From IMG/VR virus record IMGVR_UViG_3300044691_000304, positions 1 through 52,018 of that record: 52,018 bases of DNA; one strand, written 5' to 3'. The stretch's first letter is position 1. Every line of letters starts with the position of its first letter. Below, piece after piece: positions 46,526 through 52,018 of the stretch. Below the pieces are notes generated by a model that saw only the letters and a program-made list of their open reading frames with translations, did not search any database and was not told the DNA's origin. The translations under genes and the position numbers were made by a program. This DNA is from a virus.

Positions 46526-46969
46526 TTACGAGGTCTGCCGGTTAATCTCCCAAAGCATGTACTGCCCCGGCCCCTGATCGCACCGGACAACCCCGTTTTC
46601 CTTCTGCCCCCGTAAGGCGACTCCGACCCGCTTTGTCATGAGCCTGAGAAGGCGCAAATCGCTCTTATCCAGAGCCCTCTCAATGAGAAGCTGCACGGCA
46701 ATGTCCCGCGTGGTGAGCGGTTCGGCGGCCTGCCGTAGCACGCTCAGGATAATCCGGCTCATCTGGCCCCGGTTGCTCCAATCCTTCGGAGGTCGGAACG
46801 CCTTGGGCTTGATGGTCTCAACCTGAAAGTCCGGGTCAAACTGGACAATGGTCGCGTCCAGGCTTTCGAGGTCCAGCACCATCTTTCGCAGGGCCTCATG
46901 GGTGTTTTCGATATCGCCCGCCAGTTGGGCGCGGCGCTTTACCAGCCCGTTCAAAACCAATTCGCTCAT
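46526..46969 (-). CDS. Cargo protein: coiled coil plus winged-helix-like domain (right end)
   Basis: The 147-residue protein has an N-terminal coiled coil (LVKRRAQLAGDIENTHEALRKMVLDLESLDATIVQFDPDF), a conserved basic stretch (IKPKAFRPPKDWSNRGQMSRIILSVLRQAAEPLTTRDIAVQLL) that looks like a winged helix, and an end VRCDQGPGQYMLWEI. Related proteins are common beside mobile elements in alphaproteobacteria (recollection, unverified). It runs inward from the right transposon end, mirroring the left-end cargo gene. A perfect 22-base palindrome lies seven bases before its ATG. Confidence 0.7.
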   Translation of the reverse strand: MSELVLNGLVKRRAQLAGDIENTHEALRKMVLDLESLDATIVQFDPDFQVETIKPKAFRPPKDWSNRGQMSRIILSVLRQAAEPLTTRDIAVQLLIERALDKSDLRLLRLMTKRVGVALRGQKENGVVRCDQGPGQYMLWEINRQTS

Positions 46970-46975
46970 GGATCA

Positions 46976-46997
46976 CCCGTGAAATTAATTTCACGGG
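46976..46997. promoter_or_regulatory. Perfect 22-bp palindrome upstream of the right-end cargo gene
   Basis: CCCGTGAAATT and AATTTCACGGG form an uninterrupted two-fold symmetric site, 46976-46997, covering the leader of the gene that ends at 46526. A DNA-binding product and an adjoining palindrome suggest autoregulation. Confidence 0.7.
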
Positions 46998-47038
46998 AAA
47001 GGTAGCCCGGCAGGCAGCATGGCGGCCAGATATGGTAA

Positions 47039-47061
47039 GGTGAGTTTGCTACCTAATGCCG
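47039..47061 (-). repeat. Transposon terminal inverted repeat, right
   Basis: Exact inverted copy of 42616-42638. Confidence 0.92.
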
Positions 47062-47069
47062 CTTTCGTC
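47062..47069 (+). repeat. Target site duplication, right copy
   Basis: CTTTCGTC, direct repeat of 42608-42615. Confidence 0.9.
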
Positions 47070-47089
47070 TGGGGTGTGGCGATCCTCGC

Positions 47090-47242
47090 TTAACTGCGTG
47101 GCGACTCGTATCGGAGCGCCCGATCATGACACCAATCGGAAGCTGAGTGTGCCCAGCAGCCGATGAAAAGAAACGGAAAGCCGACGACATAGACCAGCAG
47201 TTCGGCGAGCTTCCATCCGATGAACTTAAGGCTTTTCTTCAT
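47090..47242 (-). CDS. Small membrane protein, last gene of the leftward operon
   Basis: A 50-residue frame with a GGAGGATAGG ribosome site directly upstream begins MKKSLKFIGWKLAELL and has one span (LLVYVVGFPFLFIGCW) followed by a His/Cys/Arg-rich tail. The transposon lies 28 bases beyond its stop and separates it from the terminator hairpin at 42587. Possibly an exclusion or lysogenic conversion protein; not known. Confidence 0.65.
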   Translation of the reverse strand: MKKSLKFIGWKLAELLVYVVGFPFLFIGCWAHSASDWCHDRALRYESPRS

Positions 47243-47263
47243 CCTATCCTCCGTAACTGTTTA

Positions 47264-47416
47264 TCACCGCCGACGCTTTGGCTTCTGCGCCATCATCTTA
47301 ATCCAGTCGCCGCGCTGTTTCATGCATTCCAGCGGCGTATAGTGGCCGTCCCGCTCAAAACGAACGAGATGTCGGTTGATGCCCCGGATCGTCGGCTTAA
47401 CTTCAGGTTTTTGCAT
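47264..47416 (-). CDS. Small basic protein
   Basis: From the ATG at 47416 (AGGAATCGAGC upstream) it encodes 50 residues: MQKPEVKPTIRGINRHLVR and a C-terminus ending MMAQKPKRRR. Strongly basic, so RNA or DNA binding is plausible. A longer frame to 47482 lies over the neighbouring zinc-ribbon gene and is rejected. Confidence 0.6.
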   Translation of the reverse strand: MQKPEVKPTIRGINRHLVRFERDGHYTPLECMKQRGDWIKMMAQKPKRRR

Positions 47417-47429
47417 GCTCGATTCCTGC

Positions 47430-47594
47430 TCAAGATGGAGGGGGTGCGGCGTCCGCGCATGGGTGGCACCAAATATGTCCATCTACCCATGCTTCCTCGC
47501 CTCCAGTCGGCGTCCCGCACTTTTGGCACCTTCTTTCCGAAGGGTCACGTTCGGTTGTACCGTGAATTCGATCCCATCCTTCATCATATGTCAT
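47430..47594 (-). CDS. Small zinc-ribbon protein
   Basis: A 54-residue frame starting MTYDEGWDRIHGTTERDP, with CQKC and later WCHPC supplying a four-Cys zinc site. Its ATG overlaps the stop of the gene before it (ATGA), and AGGA lies nine bases upstream. One of at least seven small metal-binding proteins in this operon. Confidence 0.7.
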   Translation of the reverse strand: MTYDEGWDRIHGTTERDPSERRCQKCGTPTGGEEAWVDGHIWCHPCADAAPPPS

Positions 47595-47746
47595 GGTGCT
47601 ATCCTCGGTGACCCTGCCTCACCGGCCCAAGGATGCTTCCGGTAGTTCCCGATTTGCTCGATTACGGTACGGGCGAGGGATGGGGCATCCGGTCGGCTGG
47701 CGACGCTGCTGCGGAGGTCGCTTTCGAGGGTGGTTAGGTCGGTCAT
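47591..47746 (-). CDS. Small helical protein
   Basis: From the ATG at 47746, five bases after GGGAGG, it encodes 51 residues: MTDLTTLESDLRSSVASRPDAPSLARTVIEQIGNYRKHPW and a short tail. No domain recognised. It is the first gene after the integrase and the putative attP region, in the same direction. Confidence 0.6.
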   Translation of the reverse strand: MTDLTTLESDLRSSVASRPDAPSLARTVIEQIGNYRKHPWAGEAGSPRIAP

Positions 47747-47792
47747 GCCAGCCTCCCGCATGAACGGTTCGGGGAAACGGAGGCCAAAAACG

Positions 47793-47965
47793 GTTTTACA
47801 GTCGGGCACGATGTTCTGCCGACGTTCACGGTTTTACGTGATTTTGTTGTAAAACGTATGTCATTGAGAGGGCTAAGTAATTGCCCTGAATGACATGCTA
47901 GGCAAGAATATCCCATGTGTTGATTTCCTTGGATAATTTGGCGGTTACTGTAAAACGTTTTACAG
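47793..47965. promoter_or_regulatory. Putative attP / integrase arm region
   Basis: Between the 51-residue gene and the integrase stop the motif TTTTACR or its complement occurs at least five times (about 47796, 47831, 47851, and twice in the palindrome). The last is a perfect 18-base palindrome CTGTAAAACG/CGTTTTACAG (47948-47965) that includes the integrase stop codon. Clusters of short repeats beside an integrase gene are typical of arm-type sites and attP. The core cannot be fixed without a host sequence. Confidence 0.45.
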
Positions 47966-49009
47966 CTTTCGTTCTTTTGATGTTCTATGGTCGTCCATTT
48001 TAATCAGGGCCGCCTTGCCCCCGATCTTGCGATCAGCGTACCGGCAGTAGCGAGAAATCGTGCTCAGCGACATGCCAACAATGTCGCCAATCTGACCCGT
48101 TGAAAGCCCCTCCTGGCGTAAGCGAATAACGGCTGTGCAGCGGAGGCCGTGCAGGGTAACGCCCTTAAGCTCAGGTATGTTCTCTATCGCCTCATCGAAA
48201 TGGCGCCAGAAACTTTTCCTCTTATACACATCGCCGTTGGGCTGGCGGAGAAACGGCCCCGGCACCTTTCCCCACGTCGCCATCTCGACAGCAAGTTCCG
48301 GCACGATCGGACACCAGACTTCCACGCCGGTTTTGTTCTGGCCCAGACTGAACCCGCCATCGTCAATATCGGTCGGCCCGAGGCGCACCACATCTTGGCC
48401 TCGCTGGCCGGTGTAGAGGTACAGCATGAAGCCCTTCCGGACGTCGCCAGTGAGCTTGGCCTTGGCGGCAGCTATCTGCGCTTCGTTCCATGGCTTGTGG
48501 CCTCCGGTGACTTTGTAGGCCTTCACGCCCTCGGTCATGCTCTGGGTTACGAGATCCTTGACCCTCGCCCAGCCCGAGAATGACTTCATACAACTCAGAA
48601 AATGGTTTGCCTTTGACGGCGTGTCGGCCATCTCTTCCATTAGTGCCTTGACATGCGCCGGCCGGATTCCGCTTACCGGGAGATCTCCCCAAGCCTTCTT
48701 GGCGAAACTCAACGACCTCCCGTAGTGATAAAGCGTGATCGGCGTAATGGTCTTGCCAGCCACGGTCAGATACTGATCGATCGCAAGGCTGACTGTGTTC
48801 GTCTGCGGCAGCTTGCTCTTGCCTTGCGCCTCTCGCAGCACCGCCCAGAACTCCGGCGTCTGGGGATCGTGGTCGATCTTGATGCGCGGACCTTGCGCGG
48901 ACGTGCCTCTACCGGCCTGAAAGTAATAATACTCGTGCCCCCGAGACGTGACCTTGTGAACGCCTTTAGGCAGAACCACGGCGGCCCTCTGTCGCTGTTT
49001 TGATGGCAT
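47960..49009 (-). CDS. Tyrosine-family integrase
   Basis: The 349-residue protein has an N-terminal arm-binding part, a SAM-like core-binding domain (LAIDQYLTVAGKTITPITLYHYGRSLSF) and a catalytic domain. The latter has Arg203 in YTGQRGQDVV, Lys226, His287-n2-Arg290 in LHGLRCTA, and the nucleophile Tyr321 or Tyr324 in ISRYCRYAD. The usual second His/Trp position is Met (IVGMS), a variant I recall from some rhizobial phage integrases. It inserts the phage into the host chromosome. The excisionase-like gene overlaps its start by 44 bases. Confidence 0.92.
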   Translation of the reverse strand: MPSKQRQRAAVVLPKGVHKVTSRGHEYYYFQAGRGTSAQGPRIKIDHDPQTPEFWAVLREAQGKSKLPQTNTVSLAIDQYLTVAGKTITPITLYHYGRSLSFAKKAWGDLPVSGIRPAHVKALMEEMADTPSKANHFLSCMKSFSGWARVKDLVTQSMTEGVKAYKVTGGHKPWNEAQIAAAKAKLTGDVRKGFMLYLYTGQRGQDVVRLGPTDIDDGGFSLGQNKTGVEVWCPIVPELAVEMATWGKVPGPFLRQPNGDVYKRKSFWRHFDEAIENIPELKGVTLHGLRCTAVIRLRQEGLSTGQIGDIVGMSLSTISRYCRYADRKIGGKAALIKMDDHRTSKERKL

Positions 49010-49244
49010 TTCTCGCCCCTACCATGAAAGGGTCGCTATCGTCCGTCGTTCCAGCAAGGCTGGCAAGGGCGGTTTCAACCGCTATCCACGACCATCGGAC
49101 GCACCCTGGCGTCAGTTTGGTGGCCGGCGGGATCACGCCGCGCCTCACAAGCTCGTCAATAGTGCTCTCGGATATGCTCAATTCCCAAGCCAGTTCCTTG
49201 CGGCTCATGAAAGACGGGGGGCGTGGTGCAATGACGCGCGTCAC
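48966..49244 (-). CDS. Excisionase-like HTH protein (AlpA/MerR-type)
   Basis: A GTG at 49244 after GGAGGCGG gives 92 residues. MSRKELAWELSISESTIDELVRRGVIPPATKLTPGCVRWSWIAVETAL is a winged HTH like those of AlpA and excisionases. It overlaps the integrase start by 44 bases and the previous gene by four (GTGA), the usual xis-int layout. It would bend attachment DNA to drive excision. Confidence 0.75.
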   Translation of the reverse strand: MTRVIAPRPPSFMSRKELAWELSISESTIDELVRRGVIPPATKLTPGCVRWSWIAVETALASLAGTTDDSDPFMVGARNAIKTATEGRRGSA

Positions 49245-49402
49245 TGACCGCCTCCATGGTGATCTGAAGACACTGTGGACGAGTCGTCCTCATCATCACG
49301 GTCATCGTCGGGCCGGCAGAGGTTGCCGCCGCAACGCAGGCAAACCTCGCACTCTAATGCGATCTGGTCGTCTTCCCACTTGTCACAGGCTGCGCAATAC
49401 AT
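49241..49402 (-). CDS. Small zinc-ribbon protein with acidic tail
   Basis: A 53-residue frame (ATG 49402 in a TAATG overlap) begins MYCAACDKWEDDQIALECEV and has CAAC near the start and a second set CEVCLRCGGNLC, enough for one or two zinc sites. It then has a very acidic tail (PDDDRDDEDDSS). Acidic zinc proteins of phages can mimic DNA or bind host factors; no target is known. Confidence 0.65.
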   Translation of the reverse strand: MYCAACDKWEDDQIALECEVCLRCGGNLCRPDDDRDDEDDSSTVSSDHHGGGQ

Positions 49403-49833
49403 TAGGGGGCCTCACGATCTGCCGGAGGGAGCGTGGAAGCATCTCGGAGGTGCGCGCGTAACCAGCCGGCGCAAATCGCTAAGGCTTCTGACTGCGCCTG
49501 CGATGAAATTCGCTGGTAGGCAATTGGCCCCCACGAAACCCAGCATTCAAATTGAAAGCCGTTTTCGTGGTGCTCGGACGTCTTTAGCTGATATGACCAT
49601 CCGGCTGGGCGAAGGGTCATGGCGGCGTCAATCGAGGACGTGTATTGAGGCGCACAATATCTGGCATCTTCTGTCGCCATCTTCTCGGGCGCGCCACAGG
49701 GGATTTGCGCGCTCCGATATGCCCGATCCCACGATTCCCCGCCGAGCGCCTGGAATATATCGCCGTCAAGCGTCCGGATTTTCCCGGCCGCCTTTTCGCA
49801 GGCCCCAGCCAGTTCTTTAAGGTCAAGCGTCAT
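49402..49833 (-). CDS. Phage ABA-sandwich domain protein
   Basis: From the ATG at 49833 (GGGAGAGCGCA upstream) it encodes 143 residues. RYCAPQYTSSIDAAMTLRPAGWSYQL, FQFECWVSWGP and AQSEALAICAGWLRAHL are the pattern of the phage ABA-sandwich domain, a small fold common in phage early operons. Function unknown. Coupled to both neighbours by overlaps. Confidence 0.7.
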   Translation of the reverse strand: MTLDLKELAGACEKAAGKIRTLDGDIFQALGGESWDRAYRSAQIPCGAPEKMATEDARYCAPQYTSSIDAAMTLRPAGWSYQLKTSEHHENGFQFECWVSWGPIAYQRISSQAQSEALAICAGWLRAHLRDASTLPPADREAP

Positions 49834-50356
49834 TGCGCTCTCCCGGTGTTCCCACATTATCTGAAGACACCGCGTGACCGTAATTGATCGAATGATCCGA
49901 CGGGAAGTAGCCGCGGAAATCGAAAATGGCTTCGTTTAAGTCCGGATGCCGCCAATTCATCGCACCTTCGTGCGAGCGCTCGCTAAGCGTGATCTCGATA
50001 TGCCGGAATCCCTTTGGCGAGATATCAGCTCGGATACGCGCTTCATGGCAAAGGAAAACTAGTCGGGTCAATTGGTGGAAGTCAAACGTCGCCATTGAGT
50101 TACTCCAACCCACAGCTACCATGCGCGGCATCCAATAGACGGTCTCCCACGAGATAGGCGCGTTGTAGATCCCACCGCCAACAATGCCTAGGATATCGAA
50201 TGCGCGCCGCTGGAACGGGTTTAATTCGTCGGGCGCCGCAAGCCAGCCTTTATTTTCGGCGGCCTTGCGCACGTCGCGAGCCGTTCGGTGCAGCTTCTTG
50301 CCAGCCTCAATGTTCCGCTCAACCCAGCCGGCGTGATCCATGCTGACGTAACTCAT
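49823..50356 (-). CDS. Unknown leftward early protein
   Basis: From the ATG at 50356 (GAGGCGGGTC) it encodes 177 residues beginning MSYVSMDHAGWVERNIEAGKKLHRTARDVRKAAENKGWL. The N-terminal part is helical and basic; the middle (WETVYWMPRMVAVGWSNSMATFDFHQLTRLVFLCHEARIRADIS) is aromatic-rich. No known domain. Its upstream leader is duplicated before the Lar-like gene (50548-50573). Confidence 0.65.
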   Translation of the reverse strand: MSYVSMDHAGWVERNIEAGKKLHRTARDVRKAAENKGWLAAPDELNPFQRRAFDILGIVGGGIYNAPISWETVYWMPRMVAVGWSNSMATFDFHQLTRLVFLCHEARIRADISPKGFRHIEITLSERSHEGAMNWRHPDLNEAIFDFRGYFPSDHSINYGHAVSSDNVGTPGERNDA

Positions 50357-50550
50357 GACCCGCCTCGTTGTGATCCCACTGGGACGGTGAGGGCGTTGTG
50401 CGCCCTGATCGCGTCTAGCTTGCGGCCTTCGCACGAACTGATGTGGGTGCAACTGTCGCATTCAACGCGCGACCATCCACTTTCGTATGTGTAGCAAGCG
50501 ACATTAAGCGATTGGCATTTGGGGCACGGCTTCATTCTGGGATAGGTCAT
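50353..50550 (-). CDS. Lar-like zinc-ribbon protein
   Basis: The 65-residue protein has MKPCPKCQSLNVACYTYESGWSRVECDSC and SCEGRKLDAIRAHN, close to the restriction-alleviation (Lar) family pattern KPCPFCG...V.C..CG...AI..WN. Rac Lar dampens type I restriction, so together with the early methyltransferase it would fit an anti-restriction set. It overlaps the next gene (ATGA) and ends in the QRGGS tail also found on the previous gene. Confidence 0.65.
   Translation of the reverse strand: MTYPRMKPCPKCQSLNVACYTYESGWSRVECDSCTHISSCEGRKLDAIRAHNALTVPVGSQRGGS
50354..50379 (-). repeat. 26-bp gene-junction repeat, copy 1
   Basis: Matches 50548-50573 at 25 of 26 bases. Each copy contains the C-terminal QRGGS codons of one gene and the ribosome site and ATG of the next. 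Confidence 0.8.
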
Positions 50551-50942
50551 GACCCGCCTCGTTGTGTTCCCACAACACCATGGGACCCATCCCTATGCTC
50601 ATGAGGCAAGTCAGGAAGCGGCAATGTCTGCCCCGCTAGCGCGTGAGTGCAGTCGCCGAGAAACTGCACCATGCCGCCTTTGATGAACGTGTGGCAGCTG
50701 GAACACTTGAACGGCGCGGCCCTATCTGGGTGCTCTGCGTTGTAGGTGCACCAGCAACTTGGGCCAGTCCAGCCGGGTGCGTAGTGGCCGCTGGTGACGA
50801 GTACGGAAGGCGAAAAGGTCGGCGCTTCAAGGTTTCCATCAAACTGCCAGCCAGCGTTGACGGCGTGCATCTCTTCGCACCCTTGGCACCAATAGCTAAA
50901 GCCGCCCTCTACATTGCGCAGTTTCGCTGAGAGTTGACCCAT
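50547..50942 (-). CDS. DUF6527-family protein
   Basis: From the ATG at 50942 it encodes 131 residues. GGFSYWCQGCEEMHAVNAGWQFDGNLEAPTFSPSVLV and CHTFIKGGMVQFLGDCTHALAGQTLPLPDLP match DUF6527, with Cys pairs that probably bind zinc. The domain is common in phages infecting many hosts, function unknown. Longer frames to 51095 overlap the preceding gene and are rejected. Confidence 0.8.
   Translation of the reverse strand: MGQLSAKLRNVEGGFSYWCQGCEEMHAVNAGWQFDGNLEAPTFSPSVLVTSGHYAPGWTGPSCWCTYNAEHPDRAAPFKCSSCHTFIKGGMVQFLGDCTHALAGQTLPLPDLPHEHRDGSHGVVGTQRGGS
50548..50573 (-). repeat. 26-bp gene-junction repeat, copy 2
   Basis: Second copy of the junction described at 50354-50379; an 11-base part (GTGTTCCCACA, 50564-50574) also occurs at 49846-49856, at the start of the ABA-sandwich gene. 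Confidence 0.8.
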
Positions 50943-50943
50943 C

Positions 50944-51120
50944 TCAGATAAATCCCTTATCCTGCGCCAGCCATTCTGGCATCGTGAAGGTGCCGTCCGG
51001 GTTTTGTTCGACTTGCGACTTCGGCACCCATTCAGTCGTTTTGCCGTCGTAAATTCGAAATGCCTTATCGGTCTCGCCGCGAAGCTCGCCCGCAATATCG
51101 ATCAGCTCGCGCTTACCCAT
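50944..51120 (-). CDS. Small acidic phage protein
   Basis: From the ATG at 51120 (GGGGGAG upstream) it encodes 58 residues: MGKRELIDIAGELRGETDKAFRIYDGKTTEWVPKSQVEQNPDGTFTMPEWLAQDKGFI in two halves, a helix and a small beta sheet. Similar short proteins with the IYDGKTTEWVPKSQ core are widespread in phages (recollection). No function assigned. Confidence 0.7.
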   Translation of the reverse strand: MGKRELIDIAGELRGETDKAFRIYDGKTTEWVPKSQVEQNPDGTFTMPEWLAQDKGFI

Positions 51121-51310
51121 TGCCGCGCTCCCCCGATGCGGACACATCTGCGGGGATAGGAATCGCGTCTTGGCAGTTGTCGTCAGTCAGTTCGGTGACA
51201 ACAAGGAAGCCCTTGCCCGCGCAATGTTCGCAGCGGTCGCCATCCCACTCATCGATTGGATCTATGTTGCCTTCGCCGTCGCAATTCCAGCAGGGGACTT
51301 TATACTTCAC
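51113..51310 (-). CDS. Small DnaJ-type zinc-finger protein, GTG start
   Basis: GTG at 51310 after AGGGGGCGGCA gives 65 residues. CWNCDGEG and CEHCAGKG are two CxxCxGxG half-sites as in DnaJ central domains, forming one zinc centre. Overlaps its neighbours on both sides. May bind proteins or nucleic acid. Confidence 0.7.
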   Translation of the reverse strand: MKYKVPCWNCDGEGNIDPIDEWDGDRCEHCAGKGFLVVTELTDDNCQDAIPIPADVSASGERGNG

Positions 51311-51608
51311 TGCCGCCCCCTGTCGTTTGTTTTGACACAGCAGCGAGTACAGGCTTGCGGCTATCATAGGACGCGCCGCAATCCTGACAGTGCCAGAAGC
51401 TATAGCTGGTGCCCATGTTTGCTCCGATTCCACCGCCGCCGATCTTCCTGATATGATTGCAATTCTTGCGCTTCTCCTCGGCGCGGTAAGCGTCGCTTGC
51501 CGTGATAATCACATAGATTAGATCGCGACGTTCATCTTGATTGAAGATATCGCGGAACATGCCGTCCAGTTTGCATGCGGCTTCGTCGGCGGCTTCGATT
51601 TCACTCAC
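51300..51608 (-). CDS. Leftward early protein with zinc ribbon, GTG start
   Basis: GTG at 51608 after AGGAGACCACCA gives 102 residues. A helical N-terminus (SEIEAADEAACKLDGMFRDIFNQDERRDLIYVIITASDAYRAEE) precedes NCNHIRKIGGG and SFWHCQDCGASY, a possible C-H-C-C zinc site. Coupled by GTGA to the gene before it. Confidence 0.65.
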   Translation of the reverse strand: MSEIEAADEAACKLDGMFRDIFNQDERRDLIYVIITASDAYRAEEKRKNCNHIRKIGGGGIGANMGTSYSFWHCQDCGASYDSRKPVLAAVSKQTTGGGSEV

Positions 51609-51793
51609 TGGTGGTCTCCTGTGGGGGATCGCTGACGTTGCATCTCGGCGCAATAGTGCTCCCAGCAAAGGAAGCGATGGCCGTTAAGGCAAATCATTCC
51701 GTGGTCGCCGCAAACTTCGCAACACCCCGGCGATTGGCCCGTGCTGTTGCTGGTATATGTCGGCACTTGGCGAAACCAGTTCCACCATTTCAT
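51605..51793 (-). CDS. Small Cys/His-rich protein
   Basis: From the ATG at 51793 (GGAGAGACCCC) it encodes 62 residues: MKWWNWFRQVPTYTSNS, then CCEVCGDHGMICLNGHRFLCWEHYCAEM, with Cys and His spaced like a cross-brace zinc finger (PHD/RING-like). Overlaps both neighbours by four bases. Confidence 0.65.
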   Translation of the reverse strand: MKWWNWFRQVPTYTSNSTGQSPGCCEVCGDHGMICLNGHRFLCWEHYCAEMQRQRSPTGDHQ

Positions 51794-52018
51794 GGGGTCT
51801 CTCCATTCGGGCGCGAGATCGAGGGACCGTCCTGCACGCCGACGCTGCGCAACTTGATCCATTCATCGAGCGGCATTTCGATTTCGCTGAAAACTCGGTC
51901 GCCGGGAGAGCGGACCTTGATTGTCACGGTATCGTCCACGTTATGGATGATGAATGCCGTTCCCGGATCGTTGTCTTCGGGGCCAAAATAGTCCAGCGGC
52001 CCATAGTTCAATCTGCTG
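51790..52018 (-). CDS. 3' part of the gene that crosses the window ends
   Basis: The frame runs from the window end to the TGA at 51790. Visible protein: SRLNYGPLDYFGPEDNDPGTAFIIHNVDDTVTIKVRSPGDRVF and on to PSISRPNGETP. A TTG at 52011 could start it, but there is no ribosome site. Joining base 52018 to base 1 gives a 105-residue protein starting at base 89 behind a good site. Function unknown. Confidence 0.65.
   Translation of the reverse strand, partial: SRLNYGPLDYFGPEDNDPGTAFIIHNVDDTVTIKVRSPGDRVFSEIEMPLDEWIKLRSVGVQDGPSISRPNGETP

Larger units (their letters stand above)
42616..47061. mobile_element. IS1595-family transposon with cargo genes, 4446 bp
   Basis: Exact 23-bp terminal inverted repeats (42616-42638 and 47039-47061) are bounded by an exact 8-bp direct duplication. 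An intact IS1595-type transposase lies inside. The element also carries genes unrelated to transposition: two coiled-coil/winged-helix-like proteins near the ends, an HTH protein, an RHH-like protein, a tRNA-Thr-like gene, and a DUF4065 protein overlapping a membrane-protein gene. Passenger genes are known in some IS1595 subgroups. Intact ends and duplication imply recent insertion into the phage. Confidence 0.9.

Noticed and set aside
42616-47061. Interpretation of the 23-bp repeats as shared operators of the two end genes rather than transposon ends
   Set aside because: The exact 8-bp direct duplication immediately outside both repeats and the internal IS1595 transposase fit transposon ends much better.
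1-52018. CRISPR array
   Set aside because: No regularly spaced direct repeats with unique spacers were seen; repeats found are pairs or short motif families.

Overview
The window reads as the genome of a temperate, lambda-like siphovirus of an alphaproteobacterium. The host guess (Bradyrhizobium or a relative) is inference. It rests on a GapR/DUF2312 protein, typical rhizobial small phage proteins and frequent GTG/TTG starts. The two ends of the window join in frame: a leftward gene cut at base 1 continues from base 52018 as one 105-residue reading frame. The sequence is therefore probably a complete circular (or circularly permuted) phage genome opened inside its early leftward operon, rather than a chromosome fragment.

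Layout. 904-1490 is the lysis-lysogeny switch. A CI-like repressor (minus) and a Cro-like protein (plus) are transcribed divergently, with four copies of a TCACC-n3-GGTGA operator in two clusters. Rightward, 1709-6727 holds a T5orf172/GIY-YIG protein, many small coupled genes and a replication block: a DnaA domain-IV protein, a GapR-like protein, an HNH protein and a DUF1376 protein whose end is shifted by a 14-bp tandem duplication. 7923-29476 is the late region in lambda order: TerS, TerL (GpA family), gpW-like, portal, ClpP-type protease, decoration protein, major capsid, connectors, tail terminator, major tail protein, tail chaperone with a -1 frameshift product, tape measure, tip and fibre proteins. 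29486-33694 is an accessory insert: a minus-strand secreted protein resembling the N-domain of pilus secretins, then five coupled genes (GT9-like transferase, a second glycosyltransferase-like protein, radical SAM/SPASM enzyme, FkbM methyltransferase, type-11 methyltransferase). 33799-37360 is a lysis and membrane-protein cluster. 37489-42199 encodes adhesins, a free-standing OmpR-type winged helix and a large beta-propeller tail-spike candidate.

An intact IS1595-family transposon lies at 42616-47061. It has exact 23-bp inverted ends and an exact 8-bp target duplication, and is inserted between the late region and the end of the leftward operon. It carries cargo: a DUF4065 (Panacea-type) antitoxin candidate overlapping a membrane-protein gene, a tRNA-Thr-like gene with its own terminator, two coiled-coil/winged-helix-like proteins at its two ends, a small HTH protein and a small RHH-like protein. 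Removing it and one target copy gives a 47,564-bp phage.

From 47090 to the right edge, and on through base 1 to 903, runs one long leftward early operon. From its promoter it encodes a 45-residue protein, a cytosine-methyltransferase-like protein, many small zinc-ribbon proteins (including a Lar-like one), a DUF6527 protein, a phage ABA-sandwich protein, an excisionase-like HTH and the integrase. A putative attP region follows the integrase, and after that come four small genes.
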